From contig NZ_SRWZ01000002.1 of the NCBI RefSeq assembly GCF_004804355.1, forward strand, positions 496,001 through 560,000: a DNA stretch of 64,000 nt. Direction: 5' to 3'. This document shows positions 20,448 through 29,636 of this stretch, one piece after another (the first letter of the stretch is position 1; the number at the start of each line of letters is the position of its first letter). The notes beneath the pieces were generated by a model that did no database searches, had not been told where the DNA came from, and saw only the letters and a program-made list of their open reading frames with translations. The DNA is from Cognatitamlana onchidii (GTDB lineage: Bacteria; Bacteroidota; Bacteroidia; Flavobacteriales; Flavobacteriaceae). The position numbers and the translations under genes are program-made.

Positions 20448-20705
20448 TTATGTGTCAATAGAACCAAGAACCCGCTGCATAAAACTATTTAAAGCGTCTT
20501 TTTTAGGCGTACCTTCTTTAACCATGTTATTAACCTCAATGGCACCATACATATTCGAAATCAATTCACCTATAACATCTAGTTCTTCATCTTTAAGTGA
20601 AGGCACTTCGGTTAAGGCCTCGAGGGTCTCAATAGTTTCAACAACGAAATCCTCGTCATTGTCTTCAATAAATTGAGTTAAATGCTTAATTACTGGTAAC
20701 TTCAT
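20448..20705 (-). CDS. small acidic conserved protein downstream of thioredoxin
   Basis: 85 residues, acidic and helical, beginning MKLPVIKHLTQF. No signal peptide or metal-binding motif. Its start overlaps the end of the thioredoxin gene by 20 bases, so it is translationally coupled to it. It matches my memory of a small Flavobacteriia family (DUF6952) found in this position; the assignment was not checked. It may assist the thioredoxin/peroxiredoxin pair. Function unknown. Confidence 0.75.
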   Translation of the reverse strand: MKLPVIKHLTQFIEDNDEDFVVETIETLEALTEVPSLKDEELDVIGELISNMYGAIEVNNMVKEGTPKKDALNSFMQRVLGSIDT

Positions 20706-21000
20706 TTACTAAGTCTTTTAAAACATCAAATTTATTAGTCTGCACTTGGTTCACAAATGCCCCATTTTTAAAAGTGGCAAAGGTTGGTAAGTTATCTACG
20801 GTAGCCAATTTTCTGCTTTCAGGGAATTTTTCCGCGTCAGCAATAATAAAAGTAACGTCTGCTAACTCAGATGCTAACTTTTTTACTTTTGGTTTCATGA
20901 TTCTACAATTACCACACCAAGTTGCTGAATACTGTACAACAACCGTCTCATTATCAGAGACTAAACTTTGCAGATTATCTTCACTCAATTCTTTTAACAT
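20686..21000 (-). CDS. thioredoxin-family protein
   Basis: 104 residues from MLKELSEDNL. An upstream in-frame ATG at 21039 would add 13 residues not typical of the family. The active site is WCGNC (Cys29, Cys32), and the cis-proline motif is NLPTF. It is a soluble disulfide reductase, likely reducing the peroxiredoxin encoded just upstream on the same strand. It overlaps the small acidic gene downstream. Confidence 0.9.
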   Translation of the reverse strand: MLKELSEDNLQSLVSDNETVVVQYSATWCGNCRIMKPKVKKLASELADVTFIIADAEKFPESRKLATVDNLPTFATFKNGAFVNQVQTNKFDVLKDLVNEVTSN

Positions 21001-21078
21001 GACATTTTTTTTAGTTGAATCATTCCAAGTTCTAATCATGACATTACATTAGAACTTCGAACTTATCTATTGAAGTTT

Positions 21079-21723
21079 TTAGTTTACGTGAGCAGCTAAA
21101 TATTCGGCAGTAGCTTTTGCGTTTGCGTTCATAGCTTCTTTACCATCTTCCCAGTTTGCAGGACAAACTTCTCCTTTCTCTTGTACATGTGTAAGGGCGT
21201 CAACAATACGCAAATATTCTCCAACATTTCTTCCTAAAGGCATATTGTTTACACTTTCGTGTTGAATCACACCTTCTTCATCAATAATGTAAGTAGCTCT
21301 GTAAGTAACATTGTCTCCTTCTACCTGAACAGTACCTGTTTCTTCGTCGTAAGTTTCATTGGTAATATCTAAAATACCTAAAACACTAGATAAGTTTCTG
21401 TTGCTATCAGCTAAAAGCGGATACGTTACGCCTTCAATACCTCCGTTGTTTTTTTCAGTGTTTAACCAAGCAAAATGAACTTCTGGTGTGTCGCAAGACG
21501 CTCCTATTATAATGGTATTGCGTTTTTCAAATTCTGGTAAAGCTGCTTGAAAAGCATGTAATTCAGTTGGGCAAACAAACGTAAAATCTTTTGGGTACCA
21601 AAAAAGAAGCACTTTCTTTTTGCTATTTATTGCTTCTTCAAGAACGTTTACTTTAAAAGTATCGCCCATTTCGTTCATGGCGTCTACGTTTAAATCTGGA
21701 AATTTTTTTCCTACTAATGACAT
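21079..21723 (-). CDS. AhpC/Prx1-type 2-Cys peroxiredoxin
   Basis: 214 residues. The peroxidatic Cys51 lies in FTFVCPTE and the resolving cysteine (about 187) in GEVCPANW. It reduces hydrogen peroxide and organic peroxides. The short C-terminal tail after the resolving cysteine fits the Prx1/AhpC class. The co-directional thioredoxin gene 78 bases downstream is the natural reductant; no ahpF is nearby. Confidence 0.95.
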   Translation of the reverse strand: MSLVGKKFPDLNVDAMNEMGDTFKVNVLEEAINSKKKVLLFWYPKDFTFVCPTELHAFQAALPEFEKRNTIIIGASCDTPEVHFAWLNTEKNNGGIEGVTYPLLADSNRNLSSVLGILDITNETYDEETGTVQVEGDNVTYRATYIIDEEGVIQHESVNNMPLGRNVGEYLRIVDALTHVQEKGEVCPANWEDGKEAMNANAKATAEYLAAHVN

Positions 21724-21859
21724 CTGAAATATGTTTTAATTATTATTGATTTTAAGTCGCAAATTTAATATTAACACAGGCTTTTAGAAGTAAATAAAAT
21801 TTTAATTTCTTATTTAAACATAGATTTTGTTTATCTCAAGCGAAGACACCCTGAGTATA

Positions 21860-22489
21860 CTATTTGCTGGAGTATTTTCCAACCAAAATTGCAACGATTA
21901 CAGCAACATAAAACTGCCCGGTTACGGCTATTAGCATTGCTAAAGATTGTGTAATAGGGAGTTGAGGTGTTATATCGCCATATCCAATGGTGGTTAATGT
22001 AATCATGGTATAATAAACTAATTCCATGTTACTTTCTGCAGAGGCATTATAGGCCCCAGCTAAATATTGATTACAAAACCCAACTAGACTATAAAACATA
22101 AGACCTAAAAGTAAATACCCGTTTCCTGCATCTATAAGGGTGTATATATTAACATCTTTTGTTTTCATTAGGGTTTTTATGAGATGTCCTACGATATAAA
22201 TTAAAAAGAGATTAGAAGTAATTTCTGCGAGATAATTTAGATATATAAAATCTGTTGCTCTGGTAGATAACTCAATTAAAACAGTTGCGATGCCTATTAC
22301 GGTTACTTTTATGCTTATGGAGTATCCCGCTAAAATTATAATAAACGATAATAGTATAACGGAAATGAATTTATTATTATACTCAAATACAGGTAGTAAA
22401 AAAATGAAAATTAATGATAGCACAAGCAAAAGCACAGAAGCTACGGGCTTATTATTCATTATGTTTAAAATCCACCTAGTCATTTTCAA
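21860..22489 (-). CDS. potassium-channel-like membrane protein
   Basis: 209 residues with about six hydrophobic segments. The last pair flanks a pore loop with the selectivity filter TIGYGD, preceded by YYTMITLT. No cytoplasmic RCK/TrkA domain follows, so gating is unclear. It starts 5 bases after the NhaC-type antiporter gene on the same strand, suggesting a joint role in monovalent cation balance. Confidence 0.87.
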   Translation of the reverse strand: MKMTRWILNIMNNKPVASVLLLVLSLIFIFLLPVFEYNNKFISVILLSFIIILAGYSISIKVTVIGIATVLIELSTRATDFIYLNYLAEITSNLFLIYIVGHLIKTLMKTKDVNIYTLIDAGNGYLLLGLMFYSLVGFCNQYLAGAYNASAESNMELVYYTMITLTTIGYGDITPQLPITQSLAMLIAVTGQFYVAVIVAILVGKYSSK

Positions 22490-22494
22490 TACAT

Positions 22495-23985
22495 TTATTT
22501 AGATACAATTTGCTTAATTTTAATTCTAAAAGCTGCAAAAAGTAGGGTTGTAAAAGGACTTAACCAGTTGAAAATAGCAAAAAAGAAATAGTCTGCTACA
22601 GGCACTCCAAGCACTCCAGATTGATAAGCACCACAAGTATTCCATGGAATTAAGACAGATGTAACGGTACCAGAATCTTCTAGAGTTCTACTTAGGTTTT
22701 CTGGTGCTAGCCCTTTGTCTTCAAAAGCCTTTTTAAACATTTTTCCAGGAACTACTAGCGCTAAATATTGATCAGAAGCTGTCACATTTAGGGCTAAGCA
22801 ACTAGCTACGGTACTTGCAAATAGGCCAAAGGTAGTAGAAGCTAAGCTAAGAAGTGCTTGGCTTATTCTAGATAAGGCACCTATGGCATCCATAACCCCA
22901 CCAAAAACCATGGCACAAATAATTAACCAAATAGTGCCTAACATACCAGACATGCCACCCGATGAAAACAAATCATTAAGTTCTTTACTAGAGGTCTCAA
23001 CAGCACTATCTACGGTAATTGCTTTCATTACCCCCTTATATGCAGATTGAAATGTTAAGTTATCGGCTCCTGAGATATTAATAACGATATTAGGTTGCGC
23101 TATAATTGCCGCAATACCACCTAACAAGGTTCCAATTAGCAAAGCAATAAGTGGCGGTGTCTTTTTAATAATCATGAAAATTACCGCCATAGGAACTAAA
23201 AAGAGCCACGGTGAAATATTAAAAGCATTATCTATGGCTATTAGTTTACCAGAAATATTGGGTATTCCAGTAGTGTCTATATTCAATCCAATTATTATAA
23301 ATACCACCAGAGTTACAACAATAGTAGGAACTGTGGTTAACGACATATATTTTATATGAGAAAACAGTTCGCCCCCAGCCATAGCTGGTGCTAAGTTAGT
23401 GGTATCGCTAAGAGGTGACATTTTATCTCCAAAATAAGCACCAGACAAAACAGCCCCCGCTGTCATACCAAGAGAAATCCCTAAGGTTTCCCCAATGCCA
23501 ATCAAGGCTATACCCACTGTTGCCGAGGTGGTCCATGAACTTCCAGTTGCAATGGATATAATGGCACAAATAACTACCGAGGCGGCTAAAAATATAGTAG
23601 GATTAAGCAATTGTAATCCATAATAAATCATGGAAGGAATAATTCCACTAATTAACCAGGTGCCAGCTAAAGCACCAACCATAAGCAATATAAGAATGGC
23701 ACCACTTGTAGATTTAACGTTTTCGGCAACTTCATCTAACATTTGTTTATAACTAACGTTGTTGTAAAAACCAACAACCGCTGCAACCGCCGCGCCAAGA
23801 ATAAGTATAAACTGATTGCTACCGCTAAGGGCGTCATCTCCAAAGACAAAAAAAACATTGTAGAAAAGCATCCCTACCAAAACGAAAACGGGAATTAACG
23901 CTTCCCAAATATTAAGCGCTTTATTCTCAATAATAGTATCGTCTTGTGGTTGATGAGGCTTAATATCTTTGCTTTGCATATTCAA
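22495..23985 (-). CDS. NhaC-family Na+/H+ antiporter
   Basis: 496-residue inner-membrane protein with roughly a dozen hydrophobic helices. Conserved NhaC-type segments include ATGSSWTTSATVGIALIGIG, GDKMSPLSDTTNLA and PWNTCGAYQSGVLGV. It probably exchanges Na+ for H+, as expected for a marine bacterium. Members of this family also exchange malate/lactate (MleN), which cannot be excluded. First gene of a two-gene unit with the channel. Confidence 0.9.
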   Translation of the reverse strand: MNMQSKDIKPHQPQDDTIIENKALNIWEALIPVFVLVGMLFYNVFFVFGDDALSGSNQFILILGAAVAAVVGFYNNVSYKQMLDEVAENVKSTSGAILILLMVGALAGTWLISGIIPSMIYYGLQLLNPTIFLAASVVICAIISIATGSSWTTSATVGIALIGIGETLGISLGMTAGAVLSGAYFGDKMSPLSDTTNLAPAMAGGELFSHIKYMSLTTVPTIVVTLVVFIIIGLNIDTTGIPNISGKLIAIDNAFNISPWLFLVPMAVIFMIIKKTPPLIALLIGTLLGGIAAIIAQPNIVINISGADNLTFQSAYKGVMKAITVDSAVETSSKELNDLFSSGGMSGMLGTIWLIICAMVFGGVMDAIGALSRISQALLSLASTTFGLFASTVASCLALNVTASDQYLALVVPGKMFKKAFEDKGLAPENLSRTLEDSGTVTSVLIPWNTCGAYQSGVLGVPVADYFFFAIFNWLSPFTTLLFAAFRIKIKQIVSK

Positions 23986-24046
23986 GGTTGAATTTATACG
24001 TAATGTTACAATTTTCGGGTCATCTATGCAAATAGAAATAGTTCAT

Positions 24047-24054
24047 TACTTTTG
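24047..24054 (+). promoter_or_regulatory. -7 promoter element (TACTTTTG)
   Basis: TAnnTTTG match 19 bases before the ATG at 24074 and inside the longer open frame from 23969. It supports the shorter gene model. Confidence 0.55.
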
Positions 24055-24073
24055 CGAGTCAACAAAGAAATTT

Positions 24074-25096
24074 ATGGACTCATTAACACAAATTGTATTA
24101 GGAGCAGCCTGTGGAGAAGCGGTTCTAGGAAGAAAAATAGGAAATAGGGCACTTTTGTTTGGGGCTATTGGTGGAACCATTCCAGATTTAGATGTTTACG
24201 TGGGAAGTCTAATTTATGGAAATGAAATTGATGCGATGCTGTTTCATAGAGGGTTTATGCACTCTATTTTGTTTTCGGTACTGGCAGCCTTTATTTTAGG
24301 ATGGGTTGTACATAAGTTATATGATTCTGGAAAACGCAAAGGCACGACTTCGGTAAGAAACTGGATAAGTCTGTTTTTTTGGTCTTTATTCACACACCCC
24401 ATCCTTGATTGTTTTACTCCTTATGGTACCCAATTATTTGCGCCATTTACCAATTATAGAGTGGCTTTTAACAATATTGCTGTTGTAGATCCTTTATATA
24501 CCTTGCCATTTTTAGTCTGTATTATGGTGCTAATGTTTTTTAAAAGAACCTCTTTAAAAAGAAGGCTATGGTTGAAGTTAGGTATTAGCATCAGTTCAGT
24601 TTATATGCTGATGACTGTTTGTAATAAACTATATGTTGACTCTATTTTTAGAAAATCTTTAAAAGAAAGTGAAATTGAGTATACTCGATTTAGCAGTCAG
24701 CCTGCTATTTTTAATAATATCTTATGGTATGGTATAGCCGAAACATCTTCTACATATTTTGTTTCTGATTATTCCTTATTCGATACCAAAAACAGGTTTT
24801 TGAATTTTAGAAGCATACCTAAACAAAGAGACTTAAAACCAGAAACTAGTAAGGATGTTTTAAATCTATCATGGTTTAGCAACCAATATTATAGCATTTA
24901 TAAACTTGATGATGGTACCTACAAATACAATGATTTACGCTATCCTTTAATCGATCTAGACAACCCAAAATCATCTGTATTTAGTTTAAAGTTATATAAG
25001 GACAAAAACAGGTTTAACATGAAACCTTTCGAGCCAGAGTTCGATAGTATGAGTAATGTTTTAATGGCTATGTGGAAGCGTATTAAAGGTATTTAA
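24074..25096 (+). CDS. membrane-bound metal-dependent hydrolase (YdjM/DUF457-like)
   Basis: 340 residues from MDSLTQIVLGAACGEAVLG. The frame extends upstream to 23969, but the preceding 35 residues are unlike the family and contain the promoter. Motifs seen are GGTIPDLDVYVG, LFHRGFMHSILF and THPILDCFTPYGTQ, which carry the Asp/His residues of this family. Four or so membrane helices lie in the first ~190 residues, with a soluble C-terminal part. Biochemical role unknown. Its end overlaps the convergent PLP-lyase gene by 14 bases. Confidence 0.85.
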   Translation: MDSLTQIVLGAACGEAVLGRKIGNRALLFGAIGGTIPDLDVYVGSLIYGNEIDAMLFHRGFMHSILFSVLAAFILGWVVHKLYDSGKRKGTTSVRNWISLFFWSLFTHPILDCFTPYGTQLFAPFTNYRVAFNNIAVVDPLYTLPFLVCIMVLMFFKRTSLKRRLWLKLGISISSVYMLMTVCNKLYVDSIFRKSLKESEIEYTRFSSQPAIFNNILWYGIAETSSTYFVSDYSLFDTKNRFLNFRSIPKQRDLKPETSKDVLNLSWFSNQYYSIYKLDDGTYKYNDLRYPLIDLDNPKSSVFSLKLYKDKNRFNMKPFEPEFDSMSNVLMAMWKRIKGI

Positions 25097-26312
25097 TGAA
25101 AGCATCCTTGGGTGATACTATGTCAAGTTGCTGCATACAATTTCTCATAACTTTGTACGTACGTTCAATATCTGCATCTAAACCAATAGAAAACCGTATT
25201 AAGCCATCTGTAAGCCCCATTTTTGCTTGCTCCTCTTCTGGGATTTCCGAAGAGGTAGAACTACCAGGCGCACTAAACAACGTTTTATAGAACCCCAAAC
25301 TAACAGCCAAATATCCTAAGTTTTCGCCCTGCATCATTTCCATGAGCTCATTTGCTTTTTCTAGCGATCCTACATCAATAGTGAGCATCCCTCCGAAACC
25401 ATAAGCGTCGTGCATCATACTTTTAAACAAATTATGGGAGGGGTGCGACTCAAGTCCCGGGTAAACGGTTTTTAATCCATCAGCCTCAAATTTTTGAGCT
25501 AAATACAAAGCATTTTTGCTGTGCTGTTGTATTCTTATATGCAGGGTTCGTAGATTTTTTAAAACGGAAGCAGCTCTTAGGCTATCCAATGTAGAACCTA
25601 GAAGCATGGACGCGCCATCATTTACATTTCTTAGCGCGTTAATAAATTCTTGAGAGCCGCAAATCACACCACCAACCGTATCGCTCGATCCATTTATGAA
25701 TTTGGTTAAGCTATGGATAACCACATCGGCCCCTAAAAGTGCAGGCGCAATAGACAGTGGAGAAAAGGTGTTGTCAACTACCAGTTTAAGATTATACTTT
25801 TTAGCAATCCTAGAGAGTCGAGTTATATCGGCCACTTCAAGCAATGGGTTGCTAACAGATTCGCAATAAATAACTTTGGTGTTTTCATTAATTAAGGTTT
25901 CTATCAGATCGAGCCTATTTATATCAACAAAACTTGTAGTGATATTAAATTTTGGAGCAAAATTTTTTAAAAAAGCGTAGGTGCCACCGTATATGGTTCT
26001 GCTAGAGATAATATGACTACCGGCATGACATAATTGCATTAAAGTGGCTGTAATAGCTCCCATTCCAGATGCAGAGACATTAGCTGTTTCTGTTCCTTCC
26101 AACGCGGCCAAGGCTTCGCCTAAATATAAATTGGAGGGAGAAGAGTGCCTGGAGTACAAATAGCACCCATCGGCATTTCCTTCAAAGGTATCAAACATGG
26201 TTTTTGCCGATAAGAATGTATACGTAGAAGAATCAGAAATGGACGGGTTAACACCGCCAAATTCACCAAAATATTGTAAATCTTGAATATTATTTGCTGG
26301 TTTAAAGGCCAT
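25083..26312 (-). CDS. trans-sulfuration PLP enzyme (methionine gamma-lyase/cystathionine gamma-synthase type)
   Basis: 409 residues. The PLP lysine is Lys204 (SLTKFINGSSD), with Asp180 (VVDNTFS) and the YSRHSSPS substrate/phosphate segment near 53-60. It is a Cys/Met-metabolism PLP lyase. I favour methionine gamma-lyase, because a divergent Lrp/AsnC regulator 160 bases away is typical of amino-acid catabolic genes, but the family cannot be resolved from sequence alone. No SAM riboswitch is seen upstream. Confidence 0.88.
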   Translation of the reverse strand: MAFKPANNIQDLQYFGEFGGVNPSISDSSTYTFLSAKTMFDTFEGNADGCYLYSRHSSPSNLYLGEALAALEGTETANVSASGMGAITATLMQLCHAGSHIISSRTIYGGTYAFLKNFAPKFNITTSFVDINRLDLIETLINENTKVIYCESVSNPLLEVADITRLSRIAKKYNLKLVVDNTFSPLSIAPALLGADVVIHSLTKFINGSSDTVGGVICGSQEFINALRNVNDGASMLLGSTLDSLRAASVLKNLRTLHIRIQQHSKNALYLAQKFEADGLKTVYPGLESHPSHNLFKSMMHDAYGFGGMLTIDVGSLEKANELMEMMQGENLGYLAVSLGFYKTLFSAPGSSTSSEIPEEEQAKMGLTDGLIRFSIGLDADIERTYKVMRNCMQQLDIVSPKDAFIKYL

Positions 26313-26472
26313 GATTATAATTTTATTAATGCTAAGTAAAATTATGATATTTTAGAATTATTATCAATTTTTATTTACTTTTATAGAAAATAAAACTATA
26401 TATTATGGTAATTGTTGTTTTTATTTTGTGAATCTTTCAATTTAACCTTTTAATTTAGAAAAACCTTCTGTT

Positions 26473-26931
26473 ATGATTTTCGATAGTATAGATAAGCGCC
26501 TCCTGGAATATTTACAGCAAGACAGTAAGCAAACCCATAAAGAATTATCAAACAAGCTAGGACTTTCTGTAACAGCTGTTTACGAACGTATAAAGAAACT
26601 GGAAAAAGAAGGGTTTATTGATGGCTATACAGCCGTTTTAAATAAAGCACGTATTGATAGAAATTTTGTAGTATTTTGTCATGTTAAGTTAATTCAGCAC
26701 AGCCAAGATTTTGTAATACGTTTTGAGCGTGAGGTGAAAAAATTAAATGAAGTATTGGAGTGCTATCATTTGAGTGGTGATTATGACTATTTATTAAAGG
26801 TAATTGTCAAGGATATGACAGAATTTAGAAGTTTTATGGTTGACAAATTAACTACGATTAATCATATTGGGAGTACGCACAGTATGTTTGTTATTAATGA
26901 GGTAAAGCAAACTTCAGTTATTAATTTCTAG
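26473..26931 (+). CDS. Lrp/AsnC-family transcriptional regulator
   Basis: 152 residues. The N-terminal winged HTH (about 5-60, DKRLLEYLQQDSKQTHKELS then SVTAVYERIKKLEKEG) is followed by a RAM/AsnC effector domain with the HLSGDYDYLLKV motif. It is divergent from the PLP lyase and probably senses an amino acid and controls that gene. The CAAX-type membrane protein gene begins one base after the stop. Confidence 0.94.
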   Translation: MIFDSIDKRLLEYLQQDSKQTHKELSNKLGLSVTAVYERIKKLEKEGFIDGYTAVLNKARIDRNFVVFCHVKLIQHSQDFVIRFEREVKKLNEVLECYHLSGDYDYLLKVIVKDMTEFRSFMVDKLTTINHIGSTHSMFVINEVKQTSVINF

Positions 26932-26932
26932 T

Positions 26933-27559
26933 ATGAGAACACCCCTGTATAAATACATCGAGTTATTCATATTGTTTGTCTTTACTCCCATTAGTTTTCT
27001 TTTTGATTATGCGCCTTGGGTTAAAATACTCCTAGGTCTTAGTGGCTTTCTTTATGTTTTGTTTGTTTTAATTAAAGTTGAAAAACAAAAAATAAAAATA
27101 TCAAAAAACATAAATTGGATGTTATTTTTAAAAACGACGTTGTTTAAACTTTTAGTCATTGCGACGCTTACAACTCTATTTGTTTGGTTGACCAATAAAG
27201 CGTTTTTGTTTCATGTGTTATTAAATAAACCCCAGCTTTGGGTCGTTATTTTAATTATTTACTCGTTGTTTTCAGTTTATCCGCAGGAGTTAATATTTAG
27301 AACTTTTTTCTTTAAGCGTTATGAAGCCTTATTTAATACCTCTGCTGTTTTAATTGTTGTAAATGCTTTTTTATTTGCATTGGCTCATATGCTGTTTAAG
27401 AATACATTAGTTTTAGTTATTACATTTTTAGGAGGGTTCCTATTTGCTTTTTCTTATAATAAAATACGATCAACTCTTTTAGTTTCAATTGAGCATGCCG
27501 TTTACGGCTCATGGTTGTTTACCGTGGGTATGGGGAGTATATTGGGATTTCCTTCTTGA
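26933..27559 (+). CDS. CPBP-family (CAAX-like) intramembrane protein
   Basis: 208 residues, about six membrane helices. The CPBP motifs are recognisable: QELIFR (motif 1, normally EExxxR), FALAH (motif 2, FxxxH) and SIEHAVYG (motif 3). The first Glu of motif 1 is replaced by Gln, so peptidase activity is uncertain. It begins one base after the Lrp gene and is probably co-transcribed with it. Confidence 0.8.
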   Translation: MRTPLYKYIELFILFVFTPISFLFDYAPWVKILLGLSGFLYVLFVLIKVEKQKIKISKNINWMLFLKTTLFKLLVIATLTTLFVWLTNKAFLFHVLLNKPQLWVVILIIYSLFSVYPQELIFRTFFFKRYEALFNTSAVLIVVNAFLFALAHMLFKNTLVLVITFLGGFLFAFSYNKIRSTLLVSIEHAVYGSWLFTVGMGSILGFPS

Positions 27560-27627
27560 TTTCATATAAAGTCTTGCAATAAAAAACTTTCACTATTTTA
27601 GAAGTCTATTAATCAAACTTATTAATC

Positions 27628-28134
27628 ATGAAAAAATTAATCTACGTTGTTTTGGGCTTTATTGTTGGAGCTGTATTAACCTATTATTTTTGTCCACGTC
27701 CTGACGACTCAGGGGTTACAGAAATATCAGAAAATAAAATGATCAAACCGAAGGGTGTGATAACTGTTACTGAAGCAAAAGAACTAAGTGAAAATTGGAC
27801 AAAATTCAGAAAGCCTGCCGTTGATTCTGCTGCTGCAAGACAGGGTAGGAAAATAGATAAACGCTCTGTGGGCTGGTCTGTAGCCGATGTTAGAAATTAC
27901 TTAGATTGGGCAGAAGTTGAATCTGAAAAACAAGGTTATAGCATGGACAGTATTCGTGTCTATTTAGGAGTTTATGGTGATAAACAAGGCAAGGAAAATG
28001 AAGGTTTTACTACCATGTTTATTGCTCCAATTGGATCTAAGTTAAATGCGGAGGCAGGATTTTCTTCTTCTAGTTTTATTCAAAGTGGTACTGGACCGTT
28101 GAATGAAGGTGGAGGTGGGCAAGAACCATATTAA
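27628..28134 (+). CDS. membrane-anchored protein of unknown function
   Basis: 168 residues: one N-terminal hydrophobic helix (residues 3-20), then a hydrophilic domain with KELSENWTKFRKP and SVADVRNYLDWAE segments and a Gly-rich C-terminus (EGGGGQEPY). No enzyme motif recognised. It precedes a 7TM protein and histidine kinase on the same strand by 19 bases, so it may form part of that sensory unit. Confidence 0.7.
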   Translation: MKKLIYVVLGFIVGAVLTYYFCPRPDDSGVTEISENKMIKPKGVITVTEAKELSENWTKFRKPAVDSAAARQGRKIDKRSVGWSVADVRNYLDWAEVESEKQGYSMDSIRVYLGVYGDKQGKENEGFTTMFIAPIGSKLNAEAGFSSSSFIQSGTGPLNEGGGGQEPY

Positions 28135-28135
28135 G

Positions 28136-28143
28136 TACTTTTG
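28136..28143 (+). promoter_or_regulatory. -7 promoter element (TACTTTTG)
   Basis: TAnnTTTG match 10 bases before the start of the 7TM protein; it would give a leader of only a few bases. Confidence 0.4.
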
Positions 28144-28153
28144 ATGCTAATCT

Positions 28154-28858
28154 ATGAATGATTTTTTATTAGAGTATTATAATTTAATTACTTACTGTTT
28201 TGAATTTTTAGCTGCTGCTACAGGAATTATACTTTATAAAAAGTATAAACATACAGCTGCTAAATTTTTTGTAATATTTTTAATAATGGTTTTTGCTTGT
28301 GATTTAGCAAATATGTATATTTTTTTGGTCAAAGATAATGGGATTTTAAGTTTTTTAGAAGATACTGTATTAAGAAGAAATTTTTGGTGGACTACGCTTT
28401 ATTGGAAAATAGGAGCAATTATCTTCGTTGTATTTTATTATAATAAAGTACTTAAAAGACCTCTTTTTATAAAGATTATTAAGATTTCTGGGTATAGTTT
28501 TGTTTTATATTCGGTATTACTCGTACTAATCAATTTGGATGAATATTTTGTCAAATTCTTTCCTTCTATAAGTGTTTTTGGGGCAGTTATAATTTTTATG
28601 TGCACGGTGTTTTATTTTATTGAGACTCTTATTAGTGATAAGATATTAACCTTTTACAAATCATTAAATTTTTATATTAGTGCAGCTATATTTATATGGT
28701 GGTTAATCATTACACCCTTAGTTTTTTACGATATTTATAATTCTCATAGAGATTGGAATTTCATTTTCTTAAAATGGCAAATTTATTTATTTGCAAATAT
28801 ACTTATGTATTCAACTTTTACCTTTGCTTTAATATGGTGCAGACCGGAGAACGACTAG
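28154..28858 (+). CDS. seven-helix membrane protein, possible sensor for the adjacent kinase
   Basis: 234 residues with seven hydrophobic helices spread over the full length and only short loops. No known ligand-binding motif. Its last 25 bases overlap the start of the histidine kinase gene in another frame, implying coupled translation. It is probably the sensing or membrane partner of that kinase. Its function has not been recognised. Confidence 0.75.
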   Translation: MNDFLLEYYNLITYCFEFLAAATGIILYKKYKHTAAKFFVIFLIMVFACDLANMYIFLVKDNGILSFLEDTVLRRNFWWTTLYWKIGAIIFVVFYYNKVLKRPLFIKIIKISGYSFVLYSVLLVLINLDEYFVKFFPSISVFGAVIIFMCTVFYFIETLISDKILTFYKSLNFYISAAIFIWWLIITPLVFYDIYNSHRDWNFIFLKWQIYLFANILMYSTFTFALIWCRPEND

Positions 28859-29634
28859 CAAGTACAGCAGCAGAACGATATCTATTAGTATACATGATAG
28901 CTGTCTTGGTTATTGTAACCACGCTAGTTATTATGTTTTTTATCATGTTTTTAAAACGAAAAAACAAACTACTTCAAGAGAAAATGCAGCAGCAGCAGGT
29001 TTTTGAATCGGAAATAGCAAAGGCGCAGACAGAAAGCCAAGAGCAAACGTTAAAAAATATTGGGTGGGAACTACATGATAATATTGGACAGTTGTTATCT
29101 TTTGCCAATATGCAGTTAAGTATTTTAAAGATGAGTGTTGATAATGATATAAAAGAAAAGTTAAAAGACACATCGAATGCTTTAAAGGAGAGTTTAGCAG
29201 AGGTAAGGGCGCTGTCAAAATCTTTAAATAATGAGGTTGTACTTAATTTAGGCTTCGAGAAATCTATTACTAATGAGTTAAATAGATTAAAGAAAATGAA
29301 GTTTGATTCAGCTGAACTTGAAACCTTTGGAAACAGAGTGCCTTTTCAAAACAGAAAGCATGAAATTATAGTATTCAGAATTGTTCAAGAGTTTTTGTCG
29401 AATTCTGTAAAATATTCGGAAGCAAAAAATATCAATGTTGCTTTAAAATATACAAACGAAGCTCTTATTATTACAGCCAAAGACGATGGCAAGGGGTTCG
29501 AAATTGATCACGTTGAAAAAGGGTCTGGTTTAATAAATATGAGGAGCAGAGCCGTATTAATTGGGGCGCAATTAGAATTAACTTCTAGAGTAAATCAGGG
29601 CGTTACCTTAACACTGGTTTACCCACTCATATAG
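28834..29634 (+). CDS. NarX/DesK-type sensor histidine kinase
   Basis: 266 residues from the ATG at 28834; the frame extends to 28753 but there it only shadows the upstream gene. One membrane helix (about 17-40), a coiled coil rich in Gln (41-75), then a HisKA_3 phospho-acceptor His81 in ELHDNIGQ. HATPase: N box EFLSNSVKY (187-195), G1 DDGKGF (217-222), G2 GSGLINM (230-236). No response regulator is adjacent. The gene ends two bases from the convergent aldehyde dehydrogenase. Confidence 0.9.
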   Translation: MVQTGERLASTAAERYLLVYMIAVLVIVTTLVIMFFIMFLKRKNKLLQEKMQQQQVFESEIAKAQTESQEQTLKNIGWELHDNIGQLLSFANMQLSILKMSVDNDIKEKLKDTSNALKESLAEVRALSKSLNNEVVLNLGFEKSITNELNRLKKMKFDSAELETFGNRVPFQNRKHEIIVFRIVQEFLSNSVKYSEAKNINVALKYTNEALIITAKDDGKGFEIDHVEKGSGLINMRSRAVLIGAQLELTSRVNQGVTLTLVYPLI

Positions 29635-29636
29635 TA

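Noticed and set aside
23969-24073. 35-residue N-terminal extension of the YdjM-like hydrolase
   Set aside because: It contains a TACTTTTG promoter element and is unlike the family; ATG 24074 gives the normal N-terminus.
26313-26472. SAM or other riboswitch upstream of the methionine/cystathionine lyase
   Set aside because: The 160-base gap has no conserved riboswitch core; regulation by the divergent Lrp gene is simpler.
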